A DNA stretch of 64,000 nucleotides, from NCBI GenBank assembly GCA_030220185.1, contig JASPKZ010004954.1, forward strand, positions 372,001 through 436,000, in the 5' to 3' direction. The position numbers and the translations under genes are program-made. The notes under the pieces are model-generated. The model saw only the letters and a program-made list of their open reading frames with translations, did not search any database and was not told the DNA's origin. The stretch comes from Diploptera punctata (lineage: Eukaryota; Arthropoda; Insecta; Blattodea; Blaberidae). Shown in pieces: positions 10,609 through 22,039 of this stretch (positions within the stretch are counted from its first letter, which is position 1; each line of letters opens with the position of its first letter).

Positions 10609-10946
10609 ATGACGCGACAGGCCTAGAAGGCCCTTGGCCTACTAGACATTCGCTGGCCTCACAGCCACATGTCTTAATAAAAGAGATAGACGATCATCCA
10701 GCCAGTGCACGGGTGACATGTAGTCTGCATGTCGGGTAGCCCAGTCGTTTTATCTCATTTTCCCAAACTGGAATCGCTAGTTGTTGTCGCTACCCAAATG
10801 TCTCACTATGCTGAATGGGCACCGGTACCATACTGGCTGAAAATTCATAAGAAAATGTCTTCCCCCATGGAGGTGAGAGCCAGCGCAAGTCCCGTAATTC
10901 TGCGCCAAGCATTTTACCTTAACCACTCCGGCTACGGCGGGGCACC
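10609..10946 (-). mobile_element. SINE-X (tRNA-derived), near full length
   Basis: On the minus strand it starts with a tRNA-like head (10946 downward: tagccggagtggttaagg is a good A box). It then has a conserved body shared with 28600-28695, and it ends at 10609 with a 'ggccaagggccttctaggcc' palindromic block shared with 46474-46690. A weak B box explains why it looks less tRNA-like than SINE-A. The long open frame across it on the plus strand is fortuitous. Confidence 0.65.
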
Positions 10947-11084
10947 AATAAATTTAATTATCTATTTGAAACCGATGAAAACGTACAAGAAAGAGTGGGG
11001 CAATCAAAGTGCCCGAAATAATGTGGAAATAACAAAAGAAGGAAAATAGTCACAATGAATTTGGCGGGGATGGCGACTATATTC

Positions 11085-11650
11085 TTCATCATCATCATCG
11101 TCATCGTCGTAACAACCCAGGTCGAGTCATAGCTTCCCTAAAGACTCTCCTCCAGTCCTCTCTATTCCTGGCGACAGTCCACCAATTTAGAATTTTAAGA
11201 CTTTCGTCATCTTGTACTTCGCCAAATATTCTGAAGTTCTACTGTAACACAATCAACGTTGCAGAATTTCTTACGAGGATCTTCTATCAACTACAAGAAC
11301 AACTAGAACAATTGGACAATTGTAAAACTGTAAATATCCCGTGATATACCATTGGTGAAACACGGGTTGTAGCATATATGTAAATAAAAAATAAAGAACA
11401 TCCATCCATCTAGTTTTAGGTCTTCCAACATTTCTTCTTCCATCTGAATGGACCATCATTATTTTTTTAATCCTTTTACTATTATCCATTCTCTGGATAT
11501 GTCCTACCAATTTCAATCTAGCTAATTTAATATCTGCAACAATGTATGGCGAATTATACAAATTATATAATTCCTCATTACAACGTATTCGCCATTCCCC
11601 TATTTCCTGAATGGATCCATATATTCTTCTCAGAATTTCCGGCGACGAGC
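11085..11650 (-). mobile_element. LINE 3' fragment with small internal insertion
   Basis: The minus strand from 11561 encodes LVGHIQRMDNSKR and GRRNVGRPKTRWMD, typical of insect LINE C-termini. Coding resumes at about 11250 with NWWTVARNREDWRRVFREAM, then a stop and a GAT-repeat tail at 11086-11107. Between them 11262-11400 is unrelated AT-rich sequence, apparently inserted. 5'-truncated and inactive. The family is distinct from LINE-A and LINE-C. Confidence 0.7.
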
Positions 11651-12431
11651 GTTACATTTTTGTCGGATTGATTCGGATGAAATCTTTATTGTGATTGTTC
11701 TGCCTCCGTGTTTGGACGGCGTTAAGCAACAACCGGCTATGCGCCATTATGCAAGTTGGCAGAAAAATACGTTTGAAGTTTAAGTCAATTTTGAGAATTC
11801 ATTACAGCGCGAAATTAACAATACTGGATATTGCAAGTTATTTTCATTGTTAAACAGTTATGTATCAATAATATAAGAACGGGAACATTTGGCGCTTATC
11901 TGCATGATGTAAAATTTATATTAACATTTATGAAGATCTGGTTTCATAGTCGTTTATTGCAAAACATAGAATGTCTGACAGGACTAATGTCAGTTATATT
12001 TTTCTTTAATGATAAGGCTATATTTAAAGATTTGGCGCTAAAAGTGTTCGTACACTTACGTCATAAGCCAATGGAACAGATGACATCAAAATCTCATTTT
12101 TATAAGTGGCGCTTAGTCGGTTCATACATAACACCGTCTATTTGAATTAGATTTAACGCTCACGTTTTAATGGATTTTTGGTAATAGAGTACAACAAAAT
12201 CGTGATGACCGATGAGTAACAATAGCCTCGGCTAGACTACATAAAAAACAGATAGCGTTTCAAAAACAAGCTGAGGCGATAAGTCACGTGACTGTATAAA
12301 GTCATTCTGATGCGCGAGTAACAATAACATCGGCACTGAATCCCCGTTTCTGCTGTACTTTGTCATTATCCCTTAAATCTTAATGTTATCTCTTGTTTTT
12401 ATTTACTTCGAAAATGGTAAGCATTTATTTA
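11651..12431. other. No gene recognised
   Basis: About 780 bp with one 104-codon open stretch (11831-12145) that resembles nothing I know and has no coding texture. A repeated 'ttggcgct' / 'gtggcgctta' motif near 12035 and 12105 is the only structure noted. Confidence 0.4.
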
Positions 12432-12959
12432 CAGAGTGATTCAGAAATATGGTATAAGATTGATCGCATTTTGTGACGAAAATATTGTTATTAAAGGAAA
12501 TATAATGTTACCATTGGAAAGGGAATGCTTCAAATTACAAAAGAACAAAACAAATCACTGCTCACGTGCAGCTTGGCGGGTTGATTTTTGTGGGCTAGCA
12601 CCGAACGCCTCCACAATTCTCTTCGTTGTTTCTGCATCCGTGCTAATGTGAGGCCTTCCCGTTTCCAGCAGTCGTTTTGTCCACTTCCCCACAGTCGACG
12701 GCTGCAATGCTACGTTAAACTCACGTCTTGTGGTCTCACGACCATTAGCATACGTTATTGCCCATGCAGCAATTGTAATTTACTGTTGCATATTCAACGC
12801 CATTTTGACTAATGACGTAAGTTATACACTGTTTTGTTTTATTCCATTTTTGTAATTTGAATAACTGCCTTTCCAATGGTATTTTCATATTTCCTGCAAT
12901 GGTAATATTTTCATCTCACAACGCGTTCAAACGTTTAGCCATATTTATGATTCACCCCG
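12432..12959 (-). mobile_element. Mariner-derived miniature element
   Basis: A 528-bp element flanked by TA, with inverted termini of about 100 bp (12432-12530 against 12860-12959, starting cagagtgattcagaaatatgg-like on one side and its diverged complement on the other). The interior encodes, on the minus strand, only a mariner-type N-terminal DNA-binding segment (STVGKWTKRLLETGRP and SPQKSTRQAARE). The catalytic core is deleted. It is an intermediate between an autonomous mariner and a MITE. Confidence 0.7.
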
Positions 12960-12963
12960 TATA

Positions 12964-13266
12964 GTGTTCTGCCCTAGGACAGGTCCTTCACTGCAATCAT
13001 AGCATTTTCATGCTATGCTTTGCTGCTTTACTAAGATTATACTAGTGTGGTAGATTCCCGTTGCTTTCCACACCGGGGATGAGGATGGTGATGATGGTCA
13101 GATGATGTTCATGGGCAGTTTGGGCCTCAAAGCTCCCTACATTTGTCTTACAGGCGAGGAAAAATCCCGAAAAACCTCACCCAGGAAGTTTGTCGCGACC
13201 GGGAATCGAATCCGGGCCCGCTGCGTTACACGTTAGCACGCTACCCTCGAGACCACAGCGGTGGAC
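12964..13266 (-). mobile_element. SINE-B, near full length
   Basis: The minus strand begins with a tRNA-like head at 13266 (gtccaccgctgtggtctcga) and a B box 'cggattcgattcccgg' near 13203-13218. The body and the 3' end ('ctatgattgcagtgaagga' then 'ggacctg') match 37803-38060. A small internal ATC-rich run lies near 13085-13110. Confidence 0.75.
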
Positions 13267-13841
13267 AATGGTAAGCATATTGATAAAAATATCATTAGCT
13301 CATTAATATTCTTGGTTCCCGATATTGCTTACTCACAGTAACTGTTGTTGCCCGGGGCAGAATTGAAGGTTGGCTCGATCCATTTTCACGTCACGGGCAC
13401 ATAAAATAGCTTGCAGTTTGGAGGCAACTGGGTGCCAAATCGATGGAGATATTAATTAGGGATTTCTTAAATGTATTTTTCTTTCTTTCTTTCTTTCTTT
13501 CTTTTTTTTTTTTTGATTTCTTCAGTTTATAATGTTTTAATTTGTTTTACGTCTGTTAACCTTTTACCTTAATCACACATACAGAAGAAAGACATGCCAC
13601 ACACCCAGATTCAAAGTGGAGATGTAAAATCTCCTACTACACCGAGAATGAAACTCGGATCGCCGGAGCTGTAGGTAGACACTCTAAGCGACAACACCAT
13701 GACGACGTACTAAAATGTTCTGTCTTACAGTCAGATGAAAATTCGCAAATGTTTCATTCTTAGCCGAGCTGGAATATTCTCTATAGAGTTGTTCGAAACA
13801 TTCATGGCCGTTCTGCTTTTAAATATGTTGCTTTGTATTTT
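13267..13841. other. No gene; CTTT run
   Basis: Holds a (CTTT)n-T-run microsatellite at about 13478-13515. No coding or terminal-repeat signal was recognised in the remainder. Confidence 0.45.
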
Positions 13842-13899
13842 ATATTATTATTATTATTGTTATTATTATTATTATTAGTATTCGTATTATTATTATTTC

Positions 13900-13970
<71 letters not shown>
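13842..13970 (+). repeat. (ATT)n microsatellite
   Basis: An almost pure trinucleotide run of about 130 bp. Reverse-strand poly-isoleucine reading frames here are artefacts of the repeat. Confidence 0.95.
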
Positions 13971-13971
<1 letters not shown>

Positions 13972-14490
13972 GAACATAATAAATAAAGGTAGAGCCCTAA
14001 CAACAATGATGAATGGAATCTTATCGAATAGATATATAACAAAAAAAAAGTAACAAATATATAATTCATTAGTGGAAGTACTGTCACATATGGAGCTGAT
14101 GTTTGGAAATTCAACAAAAAAATATGTCGATGGAAATGAATTTCTTGAGGAGAGCAGCAAGATGTTCAAAACTATATAAAATAAGAAATGCTGTCATACG
14201 AGAAAAAATGAATATTAGATATCCAATAGTAGATTATATAAGATATAAGTAATTAAATTGGTAAGGGCACGTACGGCGAATGCAAGAAGAAAGATTACGG
14301 AAAACATTGGAATGGTGTGCACCTGGAAGAAGAAGGAAAGGAAGACCTCGAAACTCATGGATGCAAGAAATAAGAACTTGAATGAGTACAAGAGGACTGG
14401 ATGACATGGAGTGGATGGATAGAGACGAGTGGAGAAGAAAAATATACTTTAGGCACAGAGATGTGTAAATATTAAAAATCTGTATATAAA
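13971..14490 (+). mobile_element. LINE-D 3' fragment
   Basis: Encodes, across frame breaks, YGADVWKFN, MNFLRRAARCS, then an R-R-M block and GRPRNSWMQEIRT near 14340-14380, ending in an A/T-rich tail with ataaataataata. A shorter sister lies at 30035-30225. The upstream (ATT)n run may be the tail or hotspot of another insertion. Inactive. Confidence 0.7.
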
Positions 14491-15205
14491 TAAATAATAA
14501 TAATTACTATTATGATTATTACTATTATTATTTCAGAACATTGTTTCGTAATGTGACAACAGAAATTTGATTCAAAATTGATTCTTATGCACGCGGCATA
14601 TCTTGGACTAAGATTCATTATATATTTTCATGTTAATGAAAAAATAATGTAAAAGAAAGGAATGTTTAACCATCACGTGAAAATAGCTTTCTTCATAAAT
14701 ATGTAACCGCAACACACACAAAGTACAAAAAAACTCTATTTCATGTTGATGAAACACAGCTGGTTTAATTAAAAAGTTGTCTGTATATCGTAATTATTTG
14801 GCTTATGAGAAAGAAACCCTATGGAGTTAATTTATAAAATAAATAACTCTGCATGTATATTTCTTGTAGTAAATAGAGAAATGATTGAAGATTAGAATTT
14901 TAATGAGCTAGAGAATTAAACACAACAATTCAACTAAAATCTAAAGAGATTAATCAGAAAACAACAAGCGAGGCTAATGATATGATCTATAAAGAGCGTC
15001 AATAAACAAAATACTAGGTGTGCTAAGAAAAAAAAAGATTTTTTTGCAATTGTAAGTTATAAATTAAAAATATTAACTACTGACTCATATATTTGCTTTT
15101 CAGTCGGCCTTGTATCTTCGAAACTGTCTTGCTAATCATTTATTTCATTTTTATATATTTGTATTTTTAGAAAAATTAATATAAGTTATTCATTGAAATT
15201 ACAAT
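14491..15205. other. AT-rich, no gene seen
   Basis: About 700 bp of AT-rich DNA without recognisable coding or repeat termini. Confidence 0.4.
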
Positions 15206-15945
15206 CGAAACGTAACTAACTCACTGGCTCTGTCGAACCCGTAGATTCATGGTCGCGCTAACATAAGCTGTCCATAAATCCCTATTCTGCGCTGTTGTTT
15301 TCCTATTATCCCTGTATAATCTACTTCTCTCAAATTATGGTTAATGTTATTCTCTCACCTTATTCTTGGTCTATGAACTGGGCGTTTTACCTCCGGTTCT
15401 CCTAAAGCAGCTTCCAAATCCCCCTTTAATCCACATTACTGCCACATGTCCTGTCCATTGCAGTCTACGTGTATCAACACTTCTTATTATATCTAGTTTC
15501 CTATAAAGATGGTGTAGTTCACTGTTGTGAAAGTCTCCTCCATTCGCCTGTTCGTTTATTTCTCTTTGGTTATAAATTTTTCCTAAGAACTTTATTCTCA
15601 AAATACTCATACTATTTTTCTCATCCTTTAAAGTAAGCGTTCGTATTTCCCTTCTATATATCAGAACTAGAGGAATAACACGTTTATATATTTTAAGTTC
15701 AACTCTCCAGAAAATTTTACCCCAGTGGAATGCATGTCCGTGTTTCTTGAAGATTGCGTTTTTACGATGAAATATCGTATCTCTTTCGACCAAGGTACTT
15801 TTTGTTCTGCCTGGTTTATAGCCTTCGACTTGTCCGGCATGGGTAACCCTTTCGGCAGCAATGCTACCGCCGGCATAGCTCTGGGGTCATTTACGCAAGC
15901 AAGCCACTCCACCACAAGGTAATGATACCATGGAGGCAGTGGAGA
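15206..15945 (-). mobile_element. LINE-A mini-copy: 5' UTR joined to C-terminus
   Basis: Read on the minus strand, 15935-15720 matches the LINE-A 5' UTR (as at 20283-20470). The sequence then jumps directly into the C-terminal region at about 15717 (ELKIYKRVIPLVLIYRRE) and runs to the family end with a gttagtta tail near 15206. Endonuclease and RT are missing, so about 2.4 kb is deleted relative to 20283-23475. Only the two ends survive, the parts expected to matter for expression and for being copied in trans. Confidence 0.75.
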
Positions 15946-16059
15946 GGCGTGAGTGTGGGGAGAAAAAAATCATCATTTTGAGAATTTTCCTCATCATACA
16001 GGGTTTAACCAATCTTAGTAATCAACATGAATTAGTATGGATCTATAGGCCTAAAAGAT

Positions 16060-16560
16060 AAATCTGGTACTTGTGAAAAATATATTATTAACAGAGTAAA
16101 TTGTGCAAGGAAGGCGATTAGATCCATGAATGGTCTTTTATGGAAGTATACTTTTTGTAAGTATACTTACATATGGAACAGAAAGCTGGACAATAAATGA
16201 AAGGATGCAGGAAAGAATCTTGGCGACAGAAATGGATGGATTAAGGAGAAGTATGAGAATATCTAGGATACAACATATTCGAAATATATATATATCTGAC
16301 AAGAAATGGATGCACAAGAAACCGAGAGCTTTACAGTGGTATGGACATGTACAACGGATGTCGGAAGACAGTGGCTTGAACATGTGTTAGATTGGATGGT
16401 ACCAGGCAGAAGGAAGAGGGGGAGAAGTAGAAGAACTCGGTATGAGGGAATATATGATGCCATGATGAAGAGGGGTATGGAAGAAGGACAATGGGAAGAT
16501 AGGAATCTCTGGAAACCTGGAATCAAGGGCAAACTGCTGTAAAGTGGAAAGCTGGTATTA
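16060..16560 (+). mobile_element. LINE-E 3' fragment
   Basis: Two overlapping open stretches (16130-16390 and 16306-16542) encode a LINE C-terminus: TYGTESWTINERMQ, a W-Y-G-H-V-Q-R-M block near 16340, and then KRGRSRRTRYEGIYDAMMKR in another frame. It ends near 16560. TAGGCCTA lies just upstream at 16046. Related to but distinct from LINE-D. Inactive by frameshift. Confidence 0.68.
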
Positions 16561-16639
16561 AGTATTAAGTGAAACGTATATATATAGGCTATATAACACT
16601 ATCAGTTTGTAACAATTACTCACAAATTTTCCTAAATTA

Positions 16640-16900
16640 AAGTTATCGATAGTTCTCTGTTCTCTGTGCCTTCATCTGGTACATCAAATTTCCTCATTGA
16701 ATGTTGAATGTTGTTCTTCCATTTTGTTCTTGGTCTTCATTTTCTGTCCCTTTTTTCAAAGGGCCTTTGGTAATCTTACATCCTTCTTACATTCTTCTTA
16801 CGTGTCCATACCAATTTAGCCTTCTGTGTTCTATCTCATCCATTATATTTCATTCTGCATTCATCCATTTTCTAATTTCTGTATTTCTAATTTTTTCACG
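16640..16900 (-). mobile_element. LINE relic, strongly decayed
   Basis: The minus strand carries fragments of a LINE C-terminus (a W-Y-G-H/D-T-x-x-R-M-like block around 16800-16820). It abuts the hAT-like relic. Assignment rests on weak resemblance. Confidence 0.4.
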
Positions 16901-16904
16901 ATTA

Positions 16905-17336
16905 TATAAAACAGACATGTTCGACATAATTCAATTATAGTTTTGCCGAACTTTTTCAACTGATTACGGCTTGTTAATGTGATGGAATGAGGTTTGTGTC
17001 TTATTTTTGGGCTTTTTGAAAATTATTCAATTCCTCAAAACCTGTCTTATTCTATATGTTCTTTTCAGGCGAAAACAAAAGACACGGCCAGCAGAACAAT
17101 TTTTTGAGATTAATGCAACAGCATAAACACGGGATACTTTGATAGGAATTTTGATTTAAATGACCTGTGAAAAATTTACGGCCTTTATATTGAGTATTTA
17201 ATTCAATGAGAGGCTGTGTAAGTCTACAATTTCCTGTTAATTTTATTTTGTGTTGAAATGAAAGTGAATTAAACGGCTGTTGTAAAAGTTTTTCAATAGC
17301 ACACTCACATATTACAGGTTCATGATGCTTTTCCAA
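16905..17336 (-). pseudogene. hAT-like transposase relic with TTF-type zinc finger
   Basis: The minus-strand frame 17336-17052 (94 codons) ends in a block with cysteine pairs (CLCCCINLKKLFCWPCLLFS). F-C-W-P-C-L-L-F is characteristic of the TTF-type zinc finger of ZMYM1-like hAT transposases, which bind DNA near the element ends. Beyond the stop at 17052, G-F-E-E-L-N-N-F and an L-K-K-F-G-K-T block continue the homology to about 16905. The RNase-H-like catalytic domain is not seen. A possible 5' terminus of the same element is at 18234, with a SINE inserted between. It is a family-level call from memory of motifs. Confidence 0.6.
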
Positions 17337-17786
17337 CCCCGTTTGAACGTTGCAGCAGAGCTACTAGCATGAGAGGATTCTCGGAAGCTCTTGGCTAGGT
17401 CGTTTCTAAACGATTCGCCCATGACAAAACGCAAAATAAAGTAAATTACAAGAAAAACTTGAAAATGCACTATTCACATTCACACTAGTGACAAGGTCAC
17501 AATAAAATATAACATAAGAACTATATACTATAAACAATTAAATTAAATAAAGTGAATGAAAGTGATATTTCAGTACTAACTGAGGGCAACGAACTTCACT
17601 TTTTCTTTCAACCTAGAATGACGGCGATAAGAAGCCTGACGCATCCAAGCCACCAGGAACGGAAGATGTAATTTGGGAAACATCGGACAGATTACACTAG
17701 CGCACAGATTTAACTTATAAATTATTTACTTATAAATTTATTTAAAATTAATTCAACTTTTTAACATAAGAGTTTTATAATTTTTT
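17337..17786. other. Probable 5' non-coding part of the hAT-like element
   Basis: No coding. By position it separates the transposase relic from the inserted SINE-A and from the putative terminus at 18234. I see no further structure. Confidence 0.35.
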
Positions 17787-18173
17787 TTTGTAAGCCCATG
17801 TTTTCCCTTTCACAGAGATTTAGAAGCTCTCCCCCTACAGGGAAGAATTTGAACCATAGTAATTTAGTTTCACTTGTTTTCGTATAGATGTCATTTGAGT
17901 GGTCCGTGGTCAGCGTTCCGCCTCATACTGACATCTAGGAAACCAAGGTAGTACTAGGACGGGAAAATTCGGTAAATGTTGCTTAGAGGCCTTTTTATTC
18001 AGGCTTAAGGATTTTTTACGAGCCTGCAAATCTGCAGACTCGGGACCCACGGCTTAAAGTCCCTCCCGGAGGACTTGCTCCTTGGAATTTTCCGTCCTAA
18101 AAATGCATCGACCCCGGCCGGGTTTGAACCTTCGACCCTCGGGACCAGAGGCAAGGAGCATAGCCACTAGTTT
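17787..18173 (-). mobile_element. SINE-A, 5'-clipped
   Basis: Reverse-strand copy of the SINE-A family. The end 'catgggcttac' is at 17787 and the B box (gaaggttcaaacccgg) is near 18122-18137. The A box is present only as 'actagtggctatgctcc' and the first ~15 bp of the head are missing. It apparently inserted into the hAT-like element. Confidence 0.8.
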
Positions 18174-18189
18174 GTTTTTATAAAAATTA

Positions 18190-18234
18190 TAGGGAAGCAC
18201 CGCTTCCAGCGCTTCCATTGATGTCTCGCCACTG
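18190..18234 (-). mobile_element. Putative hAT terminal region
   Basis: On the minus strand the sequence starts cagtggcgagacatcaatgg, a CAGTGGCG-type terminus common in hAT elements. The partner terminus and 8-bp target duplication were not found, so this is tentative. Confidence 0.35.
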
Positions 18235-18388
18235 CATGGAGGTGAAACTTAAGTTACATATTGTAATAGACCTATGTGATATAGGTACTATATTTTATAA
18301 GATTGTTTATTGGGGTTATATCCGAATTACGCATTGATGTTTGATCGATTTTGCAGTGAAAGATGAATGTTCTCAGATTATGAATTAA

Positions 18389-18535
18389 GCTGTTTCGTGA
18401 TGCAAGTAGTTAGACCCTTGCCTTGTATCTCTGGATCCCAATTTTGCGCCTAGCTCACTCCATGTAGGTTCGTGGTGGACCAATTGGAGCCAGGGCATGG
18501 TTTTCTTGGATTTCACTCGTCTCCCCTGGCTAAAA
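18389..18535 (+). mobile_element. SINE-D fragment
   Basis: Diverged copy of the tRNA-derived SINE at 59481-59800. The order 'gatgcaagtagttaga' (A box), 'ctggatccc' (B box), 'tcactccatgtaggttcgt' is preserved. 3'-truncated against the LINE-F copy. Confidence 0.6.
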
Positions 18536-18539
18536 CTAT

Positions 18540-20170
18540 AGACGATTACAGCTTTGATGCTGGAAGTAGAGGGGATTGATGCTCCAACGGTGGGTAGGCG
18601 AACTATTCCTGTTCTAATGTATGCAGACGACTTATGCCTCTTTTCCACAAAAATAGATGGCATGCAGAAGGGTTTAGATTTACTATCGACATTTCCGACA
18701 TATCCACTTATTTAACATTCTGTACGACTTGGGGACTTACTGTTAACGTTAGCAAAACTAAAGCCATGACTTTTAAAAACGGGTCGGTATACAGCGGGAG
18801 GGAAAGGTGGACATACCGTGGTGAGAATGTAGAAAATGTTAAAAACTTTGTCTACTTGGGGATGACTTTGACAATGAATGGAAAATGGACGAGACACATC
18901 GAGAATGCAACAATGAGAGCTAGGTGCCGGACAAGCGAAATGCTTACTAATATGTCAAAATTGCGAAACATAGCGATGCGTACACTAAAACAGGTTTATT
19001 CTTCGACTGTGAGAGCGACCATGCTGTATGGCTCAGAATTATGGGGTTGGGAACGAACGGGGGACACTAGATAAAATTCAACCTATGTTTCTTAAGAAAG
19101 CGATGAGATTAGCAACGGGGACTTCAAATTGTGGCATACTGAAAGAATTCGGTACATTTTCGGACACAATAAGGGGAAAAATTATGGCTATTAAGTATTG
19201 GTTGGACATAATAAACGGGAATCAGGACTCGCTTAGAGCAGAGTGTTACAATGAACAGAAAAGGCAGTGTGTTTCGGGAGATTGGGTAGGCCTAATCGGT
19301 GTAGAAAGGGGATTGGAGGTCATAGGGATGAGTTGGGTATGGGAGAGGAGTACGCGGAATAATAGAAATGTTTGGAGGAGAAGAGACTAATCGATATAGA
19401 CAGGCAGTATATAGAAGCAGAGTGTTGCCAGAAAATATCGCTCACCCTGCAGACGGAACTGAAACTTTCATGGGGAAGGGAGAAATATATTGACTCTTTG
19501 GATGGGAATGATAGAAGTGCTATTGCATGGTTTCATTTGTGGGGATGGATGGCCCATAATTTAACAAATGATGAAGGCATTAAACTATGCCCACTATGCG
19601 ATGACCATGAAAACTGGCAGCATATTATAGCATTCTGTAGAGAGACAGAACAACTTAGATTACAGATGCTGCCGGAGAGATTTCTCAGGTTGGATCGAGG
19701 GAGAGTGGCGTGTTGGGATCTTTTAGGACGGATCGAGAGTGAATCAAAAACATGCAAATTTTTGGGTACAGTAAGAAAATTGAGATATAACAAAATTGTA
19801 GATTAAGGATATATGTATTAACAATAAGAAGAATCTCAATATGGCCTTTGTTTTCGATCTTTAATTATGTTATATAATAAGTAGGTCCGATAAGTTGAAT
19901 AGTCTGATAGTGTATTTGATGTCTGCAGGGACGGGGGCGGGGGGAATGAGCGTGCGGTGTGTATATGTGTGGGTGTATGTGTGTGTGTTTTTTATTCTAA
20001 TTTGTTTTCTAGCATTTTTTAATATTAATGTACGGAATGTGGATGAATGTAGATATGTATTATTGTGATTTAGTGTATACATAGATTTTACTTATATGTA
20101 GCCTGTTATTGTTTTTTATACAGATGTATTTGTAGGTATTTGTTTATATTATGATTAGTTTTATTTTTTA
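18540..20170 (+). mobile_element. LINE-F, 5'-truncated CR1/R1-like element
   Basis: It begins inside the reverse transcriptase just before the catalytic block (V-L-M-Y-A-D-D-L-C-L near 18620). Three overlapping frames follow: 18634-19074 (thumb, with NFVYLGMTLT and LYGSELWGW), 19028-19390, and 19372-19806. The last carries a C-terminal CCHC knuckle, CPLCDDHENWQHIIAFC (Cys73, Cys76, His84, Cys89), typical of CR1/R1/LOA-type LINEs and thought to bind the RNA template. At least three single-base shifts inactivate it. The 3' UTR runs through a GT-rich stretch (19957-19990) to about 20170. TAGGCCTA sits in frame at 19287. Confidence 0.8.
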
Positions 20171-20931
20171 TTCATGGAAAAATAACGCACGTACGGCCAA
20201 GCAGGCCCATGCGCAATATAAATGCATATGTATCTTCTTTATTCTGAAAAAAAGGCAATAAATTCCATTATCTATCTAAATGATCCTGAGAGTTATGCCG
20301 GCGGCAGCATTGCTGCCGATAGGGTTACCCATGCCGGACTGATCGCAGGTGATAAGCCAGACGAGAAAAGTACCTTGGTCGAAAGACTGACGATCTTTCA
20401 CCGTTAAATACAACCGTCCAGAAATGCGGACATGGGTTCAACTGGGGTAAAATTTTCCGGAGGTCAAATAGTCCCCCATTCGGTTCTCGGGACGGGGACT
20501 ACTTCAGGGAACCCATGACAAAGGATCAAACACAGGGTCATGTTCCTAGGAACTTGGAATGTTAGAACTTCATACAATAGCGAAGCAGTAGAGATATTAA
20601 CGCGGGAATAAGATAAATCGCCCTTGGATATAGTCGCTTTACAGGACGTTAGGTGGCCAGGGGAAGGTAGTCATGAAGCTTTGCATTATACTACTGGGGT
20701 GCAGAAAGACCCGCATTTGGAACGGGTTTTTTAGTCAGAAGTAGGATCCTATCCGCTATCCGAGATATTAAGTTTGTTAGTGATAGGATATCATACACAA
20801 TTCTAAAGGGTAAACGACATGATTTTATAATTGTAAATGTACATGCCTCCACAGAAGATAAAGATGACAAGATCAAGGATGAGTTCTATGAAGAATTAGA
20901 ATGCTTATTTGATAGTCTTTCCCGATATCAT

Positions 20932-21306
20932 ATGAAAATTATCTTAGGAGATTTTAATGCAAAAGTGGGACGGGAAGATATATTCAAACCAACAATAGGC
21001 AAATTCAGTCTTCATGAAGATGGTAACGACAACGGGGTTAAATTAGTTACATTTGCCACATCGAAGAATCTCATTGTTAAGAGCACAACATCTCAGCATA
21101 AAGATATTCATAGATACACCTGGACGTTCCCAAATGGAGAAACTCGGAACCAGATAGATCATGTATTAGTGGATAAACGCTGGCACAGTAGCATCATTGA
21201 TGTTAGATCAGTTAGAGGGACAGACTGCAATTCGGATCATCATCTGGTCAGAGTGAAAATCAGACAACGGCTATCGCTTATGAGAGGAACAAACGCTAAA
21301 AGATGA
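20932..21306 (+). pseudogene. LINE-A endonuclease, C-terminal half
   Basis: A 124-codon open stretch with the G-D-F-N motif (residues 6-9), an I-D-H-V-L-V block and the S-D-H-H catalytic histidine motif. Together they identify an apurinic-type endonuclease, which nicks target DNA to prime reverse transcription. The N-terminal motifs (T-W-N-V-R-T and L-Q-D-V-R-W) lie upstream in broken frames. The usual glutamate of L-Q-E-V-R-W reads aspartate here. Confidence 0.75.
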
Positions 21307-22039
21307 TTTTGTAAAATTTGAATTAAAAAAACTTGAGAAATGATGAAATGCGGCAAGAATACCAAATCAAAATTGCTAATAGATTTGAAGTACTGGAATC
21401 TTCAGATGACAATGTGGCAAACGAAGAAGAACTGATATAAATAAAGAATGGGAGGCTATAAGAGATACTATTAAATTGTCAGCATCAGAAAGCAATGGTT
21501 ATTTAAAAAAGAGGCAAAACAAGAAATGGTTTGATGAGCAATGTGCCCACATTGTAAAGAAAAGAAAGCGAGCAAAAATGAAATAGTTACTCGAGCCAAA
21601 TGAGGTAAATTTAGAGCAATTGGGTAGTATTAGACGGGAAACCACCAAGTTACTAACGAGTAAAAAGAGGGAATATTGGAGAGAGAAGATTAATGATCTT
21701 AAAATGAATGCAAAAAATAGGATCATTAGAGAATTATAAGAGGGAATTAGTATAGAGAAGAAAGGGTTTCAGACTAGAACAAATATAATTCGGAATGAAA
21801 CTGGGGATATGATTGCAGATTCCAGGAGCATATTAAATGGATGGAAAAGTTACTTTAATCAGCTATTAAATGTACATATAGAACAGGACATTGATGAGGA
21901 TATTTTACAGATAGCAGAAATTCTAGTCGCAGAACCAAGTGCATTAGAGGTTGAAATGGCGATTGAAAATTTGAAGATGTAAAAAGCATCAGGTTCAGAT
22001 GAGATCCCAGCAGAACTGATAAAATCAGGGGGAGAAAAA

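Noticed and set aside
10729..11049. 106-codon plus-strand frame
   Set aside because: It runs antisense through SINE-X and into flanking DNA.
11831..12145. 104-codon plus-strand frame as a gene
   Set aside because: No motif, AT-rich codons only, no supporting context.
13842..13970. Reverse-strand poly-isoleucine frame
   Set aside because: Direct translation of an (ATT)n microsatellite. The same applies at 38222-38393 and 62573-62810.
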